Below, piece by piece: positions 1 through 11,760 of a DNA stretch of 64,000 nucleotides; within the stretch, counting starts at the first letter, position 1; each line of letters begins with the position of its first letter. Below the pieces are notes generated by a model. It had not been told where the DNA came from, ran no database searches, and was given only the letters and a program-made list of their open reading frames with translations. Location of the stretch: the NCBI GenBank assembly GCA_023653785.1, contig JAMKCH010005411.1, positions 1 to 64,000 on the forward strand, read 5' to 3'. Made by a program: the position numbers and the translations under genes. Source of the stretch: Ophioderma brevispina. Its lineage: Eukaryota > Echinodermata > Ophiuroidea > Amphilepidida > Ophiodermatidae.

Positions 1-1628
1 ATACCCAGTTGTGGGGGCGTTTCTCGGTTTCCAGAGCCTAGCGTACGTCATTAAGTGACGCCACCTGTAAGTCAATGTCAGGACCGACTGGACCTGAGGC
101 GGTTCTCCTTGCAAGCCAGTGAGTATCAACCAGCCATCAGTGGACCACTAGCGGCCAATCACCGGTGGCTGACAAGAACTTGGATATCTTTCCAGAGGAT
201 TAGGAGGACCATGCAATGTTGAGCCAAAGGTTGGTACTGGTAAGCTATTAGATCTGAAAAGGGTGGGTGGGATCATTTGGTATTCTTGAAGTGTCCCCTG
301 AATCCACGATTTGACAAGAAGTTGTCAAATATGGTATTGAGAAGCTACTATTCTGTCCTGTTGACGAGCAGTGCATTTGTTCATGTTGGTTCATTCTTTT
401 TTTCTAGATGAGCTAGAGTAACCAACTTGGTGATATTTTATGAGGGCACAAGCCCCTATGTTAATTTGGCGCTACATGGTGAACAGCATCTCAGCTGCGG
501 CCGCTAGATAGTTGTAATTCAACCCCCAGGGTCCTCCTGGGTCTGTGGATGGGGGGAATGTCAAAAAATTAAAAGGTCAATATTGCCACAATAAAGTGAA
601 CATTTGTCATATTTTGTTTCTAGTTGAGCCAGAGTAGCCAAAACGGATATAGTGTAGGACGGTACACGCCCACTAGGGTCCTCCCCTGGGTGTGACAGAG
701 GTGGGGAAAGTAAAAAAGTCAGCATTTCACAAAAGTCAGCATTTGGCCAGATGGTGGGTGATGTAACATTTGACCTTGATGTTTGACAATTTTAGAGTTA
801 TTGTTTGTGAGTTATTGTTTGTAGCTGTTTGGGGACACGGTTTTAGAAATTTCAGCGGACAAGTAGTGAGGGGAATTCTTGTTATGTCATGCATTCAGCT
901 ATTCCATTCAGCTCCTTTGATTATAAACAGTTATTACTCTGCCGGAGTGGAGAGCCTGGAATATTAAATAACGAGAACAGCAGCAAATAAAGGGAGTTGG
1001 AGGAAGAATTGGCAAAAAGGTCCTCCCAGATGACGAAGGCAGAAAACGGTACAAGGTAACTAGGTAGTTGGTTGCGTGTGGTAATGTTTGCAATGTCAAA
1101 AGTTACTTTAGATTGCTTGCACCCGGACCTGCATGAGGTTTACTTTAAATTGTTCTAAAGGGTTTGTAACGTGCTAACTTAACCCAAATTTCTGATAACA
1201 AATTCAACGCCTTATTATTCAATTAGTAAAGTGAGGTTGTTTAAAAATTGTAAATAATGTTTTGCGAATTCATAACTTTGCAGTCAGAAATTTACAAACT
1301 TTAAAGGTTGCAATGAGAGATTCACGTATATCCTGTATTTTCTTTCGTATGTAGTGGTTAATTATAGATTAGAAATTCAATAGATTTCTTACCTTTTTGT
1401 TATCAAAATGTCGTAAAAGTGTAAACACAAGGTCATTTATATTTCAATAAAAACATTAGGCTGAATTTTCTATTTACTCAATAGAGAAATTAAAAAATTC
1501 ACAATTTTTGACCAAAGAAATAATTCTCAGCTTAATCTTCCCACATGGCGACATTTTTGATTTAGTAATTTTTGGGGACATAAGTGAAAATATCTCATTG
1601 CACCTTTAAAGGCAATATTTGATGTATT
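1..1628. other. AT-rich non-coding stretch
   Basis: No convincing gene is seen. Positions about 400-560 and 600-715 are two diverged copies of one unit, sharing a TTTCTAG-TGAGC-AGAGTA block followed by AGGGTCCTCC-CTGGGT and a GGGGAA-GT-AAAAA tail, with a spacing near 180 bp. The open frames around 770-1100 are short and lack splice or codon support. Confidence 0.5.
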
Positions 1629-1684
1629 CTAAATTTTTGTCAGAGGTGCCTGTTTTGTATTTTCGCAGTATTTATTAGCCTTAC

Positions 1685-1907
1685 TTTTTGCCTTTGCGAT
1701 GCCAATGATGCTTTCTGATAAGCGTGAGGAGCAGGCATAGAGGGATGGCGAACCGTCCATCAACAGGCTTAACATGTCAACCTGATCAGGTTGGTATATA
1801 CTCGATTCGCGCGGATTATAGGAGCTGGGGACAAGTTTTGGGTCATGTCCATTGGGTGATGTGAAATAGGGACGAAGCATTTTAATCTTCCAAGAAGCGT
1901 TGGCTGC
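1685..1907 (-). CDS. candidate internal exon, unknown protein
   Basis: Read on the minus strand, a long pyrimidine tract (1908-1940) ends in TTGTTAG, a good splice acceptor. From 1907 the frame stays open for 93 codons, to a stop at 1629. A donor-like GTAAGG lies at 1684-1679, giving an internal exon of 223 bp; without splicing the frame simply runs to the stop. The residues include SWKIKMLRPYF near the start, YNPRESSIYQPDQVDML in the middle and SRLSESIIGIAKAK before the donor. Composition is balanced and protein-like, unlike the translated repeats nearby. I do not recognise the family and see no flanking exon. It could be chance: an open frame of this length is not rare, but it coincides with a strong acceptor. 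Confidence 0.35.
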
Positions 1908-1940
1908 CTAACAATAGAAAGTGATTTGAAAGGAAAGGGG

Positions 1941-4820
1941 GGGGACGGACAAGCTACAAAAGTTAATTTTGTTTACTGTAATTTCCTGAAATGGACTTTG
2001 CACAGTTTTAATATAGTCGATTTATAAATCATTCACATCAGTCACTGTAAAGACGGTTTGGTTTATAGGAAATTTAACCGCTTTTCTGTGGTCAATGGGA
2101 AAACCGCTATCTTTAATATGATGTTTTTAAAAGTGTAAGTAATTTTGATTGCAAGTGTTTACCCTCGTCCAAATGGATGTTCCTGTCGCACAAAAAACGA
2201 CACACGAATATGATCGAGGCTTTTATGTAATTTTAAGTTCATCCTCTGCGGTCATTTTAGACGAAGCAAAAAGGAGGTTAAGCATGCGGGGGCTTGTTGG
2301 TACCACTTTCAGGGAGATCAGGGTGTCCTGTCAAAGTCGGAAGGTGCTGTGTGTGTGGGGGGGGGGGGATTGGGGATTGTCCGCCTGCCTATGGCTTTAC
2401 GTGGTAAAATGCCCAACAAATGGTAATTTTGTTACGTATAATGCGTACGTAAGCTAATACTGACAATTCTTTATTTTTTAGAGTAATGACATTTGTATGC
2501 TTACACCCATCCATGCCAAATAAATACCAATTCAATTTTGCTTGCATGAAGGGCGACGAAATGGCGAAAAAACCCTTGATTTTGGAGATTGTTTCAAATA
2601 AGTTATGTACATAAGCTCTCAGCTAGGACGTCACTGTGCCTTTTTTCCATACTGTTTTTTAAAATTGATAGGTTTGTACTTTATTGAAAGAAAGAAAGAC
2701 CATATGTAGCTACACATTGATACCAAACAAGATGATGTTTGTCCCTTCTTACGAAAAATCAGGGGGTAGTCCCCCGGGTAGTGAACGTAGTAGGAAAAAC
2801 CCGTGGTTGGAGAGGGTTAAAGAACTGGCATTATAATTATGGAATTAAAAAATGATATTTGGAATTGGGCTGGAAAAAAATTAAATTCCTCAACACATTT
2901 TTTACAGTAATGGTAACTATCCGACCGCTAATATCCGAATCCACGGTCAGTTTAAATATGAATCTGGTCGATTTTGATGTTTGTGTTTGAGATTTTCGTG
3001 TTTAGGCCAAGGGTTTCACTTCCAATACTTTGATCCCACGAGCTTCATAGGCCAGTCAAAATAACATGAATGATGCTGCCTAACCCAACCTAATTGCAAC
3101 AGATCAATTCCTACAGAATTGTAGTGAGAAATACCTTTAAAAACAAAATCAAAAGTCTAATCAAAGGAGTGGACCATTCTTTTTAGGGGTAAGTTTATAC
3201 AGGGGTTCAAAATATGAAAAGTATCAAAACGCGTTGAAAAGTATGCCAACATGTTCGTAACATTTCAGGATTAAAAAGGTATAATAGTTTGCCATATCTG
3301 TAGGTTGTAGTTCAATAGTTATGAGTCAAATCGGTCCAGGTCACAATGGGGGGTAAATTTTCAGATATATCCTTCTCGTTAGAAAATGTGTCAACTGTTC
3401 TGTCTAAATGGTACAACCCGAAAAAGTAACTTGGTTCACCATCTATAACATTCGTTGCATAATTGGACCGCAAATTTACTGGTGTATACGGTCTATGGGA
3501 GGTCACTAGTCATAGCTCTGAAATTCTTTATAGAGTTCAAACAAAGAATTTACTTTACATTTACTTATCTAGTGGTAACAAATTACCAGTTTCCAACCAG
3601 TCGATCAAAACGGACCAATTCTATGATTTTACCCCCCACGGATTACCTTACTGTTATGCTCCTATTGTACATAAACTATAACGCAGTAGATGGGCAAATT
3701 AATAACTATACCGTTGTAACCCTTAGGCTTAGCCCAATAAATTGGTACACTCCATTAAAATCAATTCGAACAATTCTAATTTTGTACCCTGTACAAACTT
3801 GCCCCCTATTTCTACATGTTCCACTTAGGATTTGACTTTTGGTAGACTTTTAATATATTATTTTTGACGATTTCAGAGTATATATAACACCAAAATTGTT
3901 TCCTTTGTCAATTTTGTGTGGGGTCAATCATACAATTATTGGAACTATCAGCTATTAAAACTACATTGGACCATCTATTAGTAGCTATTGACCATTGTAT
4001 TTGTCGTATTAGTTAGGTAACGTATGAAGTAATGATGAGGCCCGTATTACATGCTGTGGACAGCGCAAAAAACCACTGTACCATAATTTCAGGATTCATC
4101 GCGCACCTGCCTTAGACAGGTGGTATTTCACATTTTACCGTACAATCCCTTTCAAATCACCAGTGACCCGCTATGTCCTGACCACTGCACCGTCGTGTTA
4201 ACCGTAGAAGCACACGTATTAGAACGCACGACTGGAGTGGACGCAAAGTTTAATTACTGTTCGCCCCTCACAAACATTCTCACCCGTAAAAAAGTACGGT
4301 TGTCCCTAGAATCGCGCGAATTCGGATATAACAAAACTGATCACATAGCAGAATAAAATGGGAAGTCCAGTGAGCATTTATTTTGGACTTAAAAAATTTG
4401 TGGTCAGATTAAAAGAAAGGTTGGTTACTTCCTCTTCTTATTCACAAGTGGTGGTGATGTGATGCTAGATTAAGCCTGTCAACCCAAACCAGAAGAACAC
4501 AGTGGTTTATCTTACAAACTTGTGCAATTAGAAAAAGAAATGTGTGTGTGTGTGGGGGGGGGGTGCCGGTTTTTCAAGACAGTAGTCTGGAAGTTCTTAG
4601 GTCAGCTGCATGTCTGTAACAAGTACAGGGATACTAATGATTAGGACCGAAGCAAGCCTAATAAGGACAAAAATCCGATATTTTAGTCCTTAGTGTCTGT
4701 GGACACTGACTCAATACCGTAACTGAATGGAGATTTGTCTCTCGAATACTGCGTTTTCTTCATTTTCTGTCAATTCTAGTTGGAAAAAGTAACTTATGAG
4801 AATTTACAGGCTTATTCTTC
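1941..4820. other. AT-rich intergenic or intronic stretch
   Basis: No gene is supported. It holds G-run microsatellites (2358-2367; TG repeat then G run at 4540-4562) and several short open frames (2149-2457, 3455-3835, 4120-4356). These show no splice context or recognisable motif, and I treat them as chance. Confidence 0.5.
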
Positions 4821-4824
4821 ACCT

Positions 4825-4860
4825 TTAACCCTTCAAAGACGATGGCAGCCATTTGAGAAT
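4825..4860 (-). repeat. putative piggyBac terminal repeat with TTAA target
   Basis: TTAA at 4825-4828 is followed by CCCTTCAAAGACGATGGC, close to the TTAA-CCCTTT start common at piggyBac-like ends. It lies about 1.1 kb beyond the 3' end of the broken piggyBac transposase (5931-7824, minus strand), on the expected side. No matching opposite end was found beyond 7824, so the element may be truncated there. Confidence 0.4.
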
Positions 4861-5171
4861 ATTGGGTGTTTTTGGGTGCTTTTGTATTGACTGCACTTAT
4901 GTTGATTTTAGCAAGTAGATATCTCTAAAATAGGAAGGTTTTTTTTCAAAAAATATAAAAAAAGTAAAAAATTAATTATAATATTATAAACACATTTTTA
5001 TTTCAAAAAACTTAAAAAAAAAAAAAAAAATCCAATTTGAGCAGTAGTTTTGAGTGGATTTTCATGTAAATTACAAAACACCATTTTTCAATGAAATAAA
5101 AACATGATCGTGTTATACATGTGTCAATAATGTTTACGTGCTATAGTAATGTGTAGGGTAGTAATAAATGT

Positions 5172-5445
5172 TACATTTCAAAAAACTAAACTAAAACAAA
5201 AGCATTGTCATAAAAACACAAATAAAAGAATATAAACAGGGTTGGTACATTTACTGACCCCACTTTGCCGACACGACTCAGAATTCAGAAGCTTTAGGAT
5301 TATAAAGCACAGTATCACATGCACTTATTTCGCAACGGCTGCTAACATTCTGAGAGTTTCAAAAAACTAACATTAAACAAAAGCATTGTCAAAGCACACA
5401 AATGAAATATAACAGGGTTGGTACATTACGACCCCAATTTGCCTG
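5172..5445 (+). repeat. two-copy tandem repeat, period ~184 bp
   Basis: Positions 5172-5270 and 5356-5445 share TTTCAAAAAACTAA, AAACAAAAGCATTGTCA, CACAAAT-AAA and AACAGGGTTGGTACATT. The pair lies between the piggyBac coding remnant and its putative end, so it is probably subterminal DNA of that element. Confidence 0.6.
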
Positions 5446-5930
5446 CATAAAACACACCATAAGTGTAGCCTGCAGAGTAGGAGTAAACACCACCGCTGGT
5501 TGAATCCCTTGATCCGATGCGAAGCCATGCTGTTTGGTATGGTGGCCAGTTGCATCACCACGAAAAAACTTGCCGAATCAGACAAAAACAGAATGAATCA
5601 AAGTTGAATCGTTGGCCACCATACTATGTACCGTAGCCTATTCACCCAGTGTGAATCAAGTAGTTGAAGAGGAGCAGTTTACATGCTGCCGATATTGAAA
5701 AAAATCTGGTCCAGGCTTGCTCTGGTCATGCATGCTGTATCTTGAAAAACACTGTCGCTGGCCAAACGATCTGCCATCACCGTCAACTTGAAAAACCGTG
5801 TTATAATTATTGCAGTGTGGTATTTGAAGAAGTGTACAAGTAGTTAAAATAAAGTAACTTTGGTAATCACTTTGTCTTGAAAAAGACTAGGTTCGTTTGA
5901 AAAGCCGGCTGTAGATGATGAGGAGGGTCT

Positions 5931-7824
5931 TTATTGCTCAGCCATGTCAGGAGGAGCTGGACGTCTGGGTGGTGACAAGGGTTTGAAGTTTTCAACAGTG
6001 TGATAGCGCTCAAAACACTGATTAAGACAAAGATATGGACGATTGGGACAGGTTTTTGCAGCGATACGAGATGCGTACTTTTCTATAGTACCAGCTCGTT
6101 TGCAAGCAAACGCACGGTTGGCGGAGGGGGAGGGGGCCTTTCTCGAAGAAATGTCGACCTTCAAGCCTTCCAAGATCGGGCTGAAAAGCCCTACGTCTTA
6201 GACGCTCGACCTGCAAATGCGTGGGGGATTTCAATGCCTTTGGACTTTGAAGGTAGGGCGCAAGAACCGGACCAATAAGTTGTTCTCGAAAACGACTCGC
6301 AGCCATCAGTTCCAGATGGTGACTCCCGAGAATACGGGCATTGATGGCATTGATCAGTGCAATATATAAAATAGAATTGAAACCTTGATTATACCACTTG
6401 CGCGATCTTTAATGGGGGGGCGGGGTACACGTTGTACGCGGACACAAGCTGGTCAAAGTCCACGATCCCTCAGCAGGAACGTGTTGTAGCTGCTGTCAAG
6501 GATTGGAAGTTGCGTCCGAATAAACCATTACTCACGATATACATTGCCGGCAGATCGCATGATTATTAGCAGTAGCACGCGTCGCGCGTTCCTGATTTGC
6601 GTACCGTGCACTCTACTTAGCATGCGTACATCATTGCGATCCTTGAAAGACACGGCCAGGTCGGATACTGAACACAAAACTTGGCCATGTGTTGGCCGTC
6701 TTTCAGGCATCAGGCATTTACCTTGCGATTCTTTTGTATAGTACCGCAGAGTCCCATGTTCCTCTGCATCATTCATAAGCCAGGGGGACTAGTGGTAAAA
6801 AATGTCTGTCTAAAAATACTCCCTTCGGCATGCCACAAGCCAGTTTTAGAACGACACTACAGCCTTGCCCCGATCAATATAGTGTAAGTAACGACCAGTG
6901 ATATGTCGTAAATTGATGCAGTAACAGTAGAAGGCGTCGCCAGAGAGCGAAAGCTTCAGCGTTTAGTATGATGCTTTGATTGATGTATGTCGATATGCAA
7001 CGTGCAGGAGTGGGTACCATACTTTCGTCGAGAGACAAACCCTATGGGCGGCTTCGACAGCTTTGCCAAAATTCCAATCAAACTGTTCAACTAATGGCTG
7101 AAGTTTGTACAGGGTTGAATGCCAGGATCAGCTATGGCATGCACTTGCACTTCATTATTGCAAAATGTAGGAACACGATGCAGTAATCGAAACCGATGTT
7201 TCGACATTACGCGCACATAATTTTGGAGAGTGTCTGTTAGCCAAAAAGAAATAGTTGAAGAGAAATAATCAAGGGCCATATTCGGGGGCAAATACCATGC
7301 AATACGCAATCCGAGGAAAAGAAAAGTCTCTTCATTAGTGGCATCTGTATCAAACCACCTACGGATGCGGGGCTGCGCGTTCAATTTTTAGGCATTTGCC
7401 AAACTGCGGCTGATACAGATGGCTCTGTCACTAATGTCAATCATACCATCAGTGAAAAAATAATTCACTAAAAACAGCGTATTCCGTAGGGGGAATTACG
7501 TATTGCTTCGTTGGCTGCTTGCACTCTATCGCCGGTGGAATGCTGGGTATATCACCCGCACGCTGAACAATTTCACCTACCATGCTGGCAGTCCACGGGC
7601 CAGCCAGATATTTCATCGCGATCGCCAAAATCATCATCGGAATCGTGCTCATCGCTATCAACAGCTAGTTCAACATTCCGAAACCACTCAATATCATACC
7701 CAATCTCCTCCTCATCAAAGCCCCAAGAATCACTTGTTTTATCACCCTCGCCGTCGCAAAACAGGCGATTGCGTTCATCCATTATCGTTCGTTGTTTGTG
7801 GTGTGGTTGTACACAACAGCTCAC
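5931..7824 (-). pseudogene. broken piggyBac-like transposase
   Basis: Minus-strand frames, read from 7824 down to 5931, give the piggyBac domain order. First comes an acidic N-terminus (7573-7824) containing DSDEHDSDDDFGDRDE. The domain start (7091-7384) follows, with NEETFLFLGLRIAWYLPPN and MSKHRFRLL. The first catalytic Asp is in a DESM motif at 7018-7029. A TD-FY-type second Asp block lies near 6790-6810. Then comes DLAVSFKDRNDVRMLS (6528-6776), matching the W-DrrdV-mLST stretch. The cysteine-rich C-terminal zinc ribbon, with CPNRPYLCLNQCFERYHT, lies at 5931-6100. Intact members are one frame of about 550-650 residues; here at least five frame changes separate the blocks and in-frame stops occur. 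It cannot make a working enzyme as written. Whether the shifts are decay or sequencing error cannot be told here. Confidence 0.85.
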
Positions 7825-7849
7825 GGATAGCCGTTAAACTGTAATGGCG

Positions 7850-8850
7850 CATTTAGGTCATGCAGATCACGGTGTTTCTAGTTTTCAGCCTGCGAAATTT
7901 TTCCCATGGTCGCTGCGCAAGTTCACTCGAGTAGGGTGAGTCTTCTGTGTCATTGATTTTTGAACGTTGCAGGCTACGAGGCTATTTCATTTCATAATTT
8001 TATAAAAAAAGAAAAATTAAAAAAAAAAAAAAAAAAAATAAAACAACTCATCACAACCATTACCACACGCCGCGGGAGAAATATGCCTTCCTATTGGGCG
8101 GCAAGGACCTATATATAGTAATATTCACGTTCGTGACCAATTGCCTCAAGGGAGATATTAATGTTTATGAACGAACCAATAGCTTGCCGACGAATATTCG
8201 GTATTCCACTTTCCGTGTTAAGGATCCTGCAAATTTCAAATATTTTGACTATTTAGGGACCACAATACGCTGAAGTGTCTTAATTGAAAAAGCTCAAGAC
8301 TGGTCTCTGAGGGGTTGAGGATGTCTACCCTGGATTTCTCAGCACAGTCCAATCGTGACCAAAATTGGTTTGTAGAGAGCAGCTTAACATGTTAATGAGG
8401 TCAAAGTCACCATACTGAGGTCAAATGTCATATGACTGCATTGAGAGTTTTATTTGTTGTCATTCCTAACAGTTAGTGTGTCCAAAGTTTGTAATGAGAA
8501 ATTACCAGAGGCCTCTGGGTTGAGATCTCTTTTCGTTCTTTTGAATGATTCTGTCAGTGGGTAGACTACTATTGCACACAAAGGTCAGAGTCATGTGCAA
8601 TGAGACAGGAGGATTGTACTGTCAACGTGCTGTAACATTGGAATTTTCCAGCTTTTGAGTTTTATTTACGGATGGGGTATTTAAGTATGTAATAGAAAGA
8701 TTAAAAAAGATGACAAAAAGAATTGAAGGATGAGATTTAAATGGTCATGGTGGAAGCAAAAGATGGGTGAGTTCTTTTTCTTCACTTAAATGTGGAATTT
8801 GAGTTTGACATCGTAGAGAAAGGTTAAGAAAACAGTGAATCTGACATAGT
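7850..8850. other. non-coding, poly-A tract and TGAGGTCA half-sites
   Basis: A 19-base A run lies at 8020-8038. Near 8397-8425 the motif TGAGGTCAAA occurs twice in about 25 bases, resembling nuclear-receptor half-sites, although such motifs are also common in invertebrate repeats. No gene is seen. Confidence 0.45.
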
Positions 8851-8855
8851 TATGT

Positions 8856-9037
8856 CAGGGGTTCTCAATTATATAAGCTGAAGGGCCGGAGAATGTCAAA
8901 ATGTTTGAAAGGTTCCTACTTGAGGGCCAAAGTAAACCGGAATTCTCATGTTTCCCATCATATTTTAGAGCAAGTTGAGGCCAAAAAAATTCAATGGCGG
9001 GTGGGCCAGATTGGCCGCGGGCGCTATGTTTGGGAGT
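8856..9037. mobile_element. hAT-type MITE, one end degraded
   Basis: It starts CAGGGGTTCTCAA and carries TGAAGGGCCGGA-AATG inside. It ends with GGCGGGTGGGCCAGATTGG-CCGCGGGC-TATGTTTGGGA. This is the usual layout of non-autonomous hAT elements that begin CAGGGGT and have a CGCGGGCC-TAGTTTGGG right arm. The final CCCCTG is not intact, so the target duplication cannot be read. Confidence 0.5.
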
Positions 9038-9589
9038 GGAAGGAAAAATACTACGTGAGTGCAGAGCAACGAGAGTTGAGTAGAATGAGAACATTAAAAT
9101 AACAAAAAATGGAGTAGGCTAGCAAAGAATGTGAAACTGTCTTACAATTTATATGGTTCCCCAGAGCAATGTGCAAAGTAGCACCTCTGAGACTGAGACT
9201 CTCTCTCTTACATGATTTCATTGTTTTTTTCTCACAAACAGGAGCAGAGAGAGAGACATAGAAATGGCTAGGAGACTACAGAGAGACGAGTTAGACGAAT
9301 TTGAAGGCAAAGTAATCAGTACATGATGCTCAAGAATAAACAAGGCAGCTCGTCCACATTGACAGGCAACTTCACACATGGACAGAGATTTTCTCCACTT
9401 AAATGAGCAGTAGTTTTGGTAAGTCAGAACTTGGTGAATTTGGACTACATTACTCACCATCCGGGTGGGGGTTATAGCATGTCAGCTGTATTCTCAAGGC
9501 AAGTGAAGAGACCTGCTCCGACCTATTATGAGAAATTTCTTCATCTATTACACCACTCTTTCAGAGTACATGGAAGGGAAAAGGTTCTA

Positions 9590-9660
9590 GTCATGTAGGG
9601 CTAACCTTGGTTTAAACCCGGGTTAAAAGGTAGATTCACTCGAGGAATACCAGCCTTGAA
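9590..9660. repeat. half of a GGTTTAAACC hairpin MITE
   Basis: TCATGTAGGGCTAACC-TGGTTTAAACCC-GGGTTAAA followed by GGAATACCAGCC matches the right arm of the complete palindrome at 58669-58970. The left arm is absent. Confidence 0.55.
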
Positions 9661-10227
9661 CCACACTTGAATAGTCAGTACATGGAGAGAGAGAAAAAAA
9701 CTTCAGCTTTGAGAACAACTAAAGAAAGTAATGATTTTTTCGAAGACTTTGTTCTTCCAAGGATTTTTAGAAAGTTTTGTTTAGGACAAAAGAAAAATGG
9801 GTCGGTCTCAGAAGATTGTGCTAATACCGTTTTATCCCTTGGCGTGAAAAGCAGAGGGGATATGGCGCGAACATTGAATTGTCGCATGTGGTGTTCGTTC
9901 AGCTTTGGTTAGGGTTTTGGTTGGTTTAGGTTTCGTTTTCAGGTCTTCTAGAAAGAGAGTCTGATTTATTTCAACCAGACTTGGGGGTAAGGGGCAATAG
10001 GGGTTCCTTTATATGTGGCTGATGTCAAAAGGTCTGTGAAGTTTATTCTTGAATGTGAGCGCAAAAAAAAGCAGGAGAAAAAACCGCCAAATTCTTTTTC
10101 GGAAGAAAGTCAAAATCTGAACCTGTCTTCTAAATAATAAGAAAAAAGTGTCCATTCCTTTTCCAACTAAAAATTTGCCCATTATTCCATTTCTCCTGAG
10201 GCAGTTTCTTCTGGCCTTTAATTTAGC

Positions 10228-10410
10228 GAATAAAGGTAGGTTTTGGGAACCGTACTCTCTTCGACGAATTGAACCCAAGGCGAGACCATTTATTTAAGTG
10301 GAAGACCGAGCCGGAGCCGAGTTTTACACGCAAAAATAATGGTTGTCGCCGGGGCAATTCGTCGTAAAGAGAGTAAAGAGAGTACCGGTCCCAAAATCAT
10401 ACCTTTATTC
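10228..10410. repeat. 183-bp near-perfect palindrome (foldback element)
   Basis: The left arm begins GAATAAAGGTAGGTTTTGGGA and continues through ACCGTACTCTC and CGACGAATTG. The right arm carries the complements CAATTCGTCGT, GAGAGTACCGGTCCCAAAAT and CCTTTATTC. Inner arms (CCAAGGCGAGACCATT against AATGGTTGTCGCCGG) continue the pairing to a loop of about 50 bases. A short related hairpin, GGGTTCAATAACGAATTGAACCC in outline, lies at 10660-10682. Confidence 0.7.
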
Positions 10411-10744
10411 TTTCATTCTTGAATAACAGCTTTATCAGTTAAGGTCATCTTTAACACATGCGTGATACTTTACGGCTTAAAATACAACAAGAAAAAGGAC
10501 TGCCATCACCCAGTGACACAATCGAACAACCCGTGAAACGCACGATCATACGCAACGAGATGCAATGTTGGCAGGCGCGCGAAAAAGTAGCAAAACGCGG
10601 TGGGTTATGACGCGAGGGCTTCAACCTAAACATAACTTCATACGCAGCGGTATCCCCTGGGGTTCAATAACGAATTGAACCCGGGCATCAGCCAATGAAA
10701 TGCTTACATTTTCACAGTGTTTAAGAATAAGGTTTTGATTCCAT

Positions 10745-11110
10745 ATACACCGGGCTAAAAATGAGCTTGTTCACCTGGAAGGAAAGTTTATCTCATGTGG
10801 TTTTTCTAGATCAGAATTTTATGGGAATAATAATATGTTAGGTAAAAAGTCCGAACCTGAACGCATATCCTCAAATACAGGGGGGGTTATTTCGGCTCGG
10901 GGGGGGGGTCAAAAAATAAGAAAAAACACATTATGGTACATATGAAGACAAATAGATACACTGACCATATGTGAGCTCAGAATTATGAGCGTATTCAGGT
11001 ATTTAGTATAATGTACTTTATGTAGTAATGATACGAGGGGAAATAAGTTGTAGGGGGGTCACGAATGAAATACCAGTTAAAATTGCTTAAATATATACAA
11101 AATAAGCACA
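10745..11110 (+). repeat. dispersed satellite family X, partial copy
   Basis: It shares long blocks with 20385-20720 (same strand) and 32970-33600 (opposite strand): GTTTATCTCATGTGGTTTT, a G-run then GGTCAAAAA, GAAGACAAATA, ATTCAGGTATTTA, ATGATACGAGG-AATAAGTTG, GGGGTCAC and AAATTGCTTAAA. Confidence 0.75.
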
Positions 11111-11118
11111 AAATCATT

Positions 11119-11300
11119 ACACTGAGTGATTTTCCTTACACCAAAGTTGCACTGAAACATATGCATTTCCCTTTTGAGAAGGTGAATGCCACCAAAATAT
11201 CTATAACACCCCCATAAGAAAAATGGTCCAAACCAGTGAACCCCAGGTCACACCCAGATGACCTTTGTCTTCTCTTATTCCGTTTGGCAGCAACCTGACA
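11119..11300 (-). repeat. left member of ~180-bp inverted repeat pair
   Basis: Its reverse complement matches 20005-20185: GCCAAACG, GGTCATCTGGGTGTGACCTG, CACTGGTTTG, ATGGGGGT-TTATAG-TATTTTGG, AAAGGGAAA-TGCATATG and TTTCAGT, in the same order. The two copies enclose the A-poor array and the hAT element. Confidence 0.75.
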
Positions 11301-11760
11301 AGGACGTGTGTTCACGCGGCTCTGTCTAACTGCAAGCCAAATTGAGACTTTATGTTACAGACTGAGGTCACTTCTCAATCGGAATACTCCTATATATTAT
11401 ACCACACCAATTACTAGATTTATATCTGGATTATACTATTGGAATATCACTCTACCTGGTCGGCAAATAGCTGTTGTTTTTTCGCCCGTCGGAGAGTTCT
11501 TCTATATATATATATCCTTTTGCCGCCGTGCGGTCATGTGATTTTTGTGCGGAGGAAAAAAAGGTAAACAAAGCAAGCCATTGCCGCACGTGTGCGTGCT
11601 TTGGATGCCTCGTGTTTGTGAGGCCGTTTTTGTTTTCTTGTAGTTGGTTTACTGATCAATAAAAAACAGTTCGATTAGGGCTGTGGTCTATTATTTTATT
11701 CTATGCTTGTTGTATATTAATAAATATTTTTGAAAAACGGTTTGGAATAATTCGTACCGC
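11301..11760. other. AT-rich junction sequence left of the GC-rich array
   Basis: It contains TATATATATATATCC at about 11503-11517, an AATAAA at 11658-11663, and a sharp change of composition near 11755, where A-poor DNA begins. It resembles a promoter or LTR-like edge, but no matching direct repeat was found at the right side, so the LTR reading is unsupported. Confidence 0.3.

Noticed and set aside
7503..7844. plus-strand frames of 108-113 codons
   Set aside because: They are antisense to the acidic N-terminal part of the piggyBac transposase, which explains their composition.
11301..11760. 5' LTR of a retrotransposon (TATATA, then AATAAA, then element body)
   Set aside because: No direct-repeat partner was found right of the array, and no primer-binding site was recognised.
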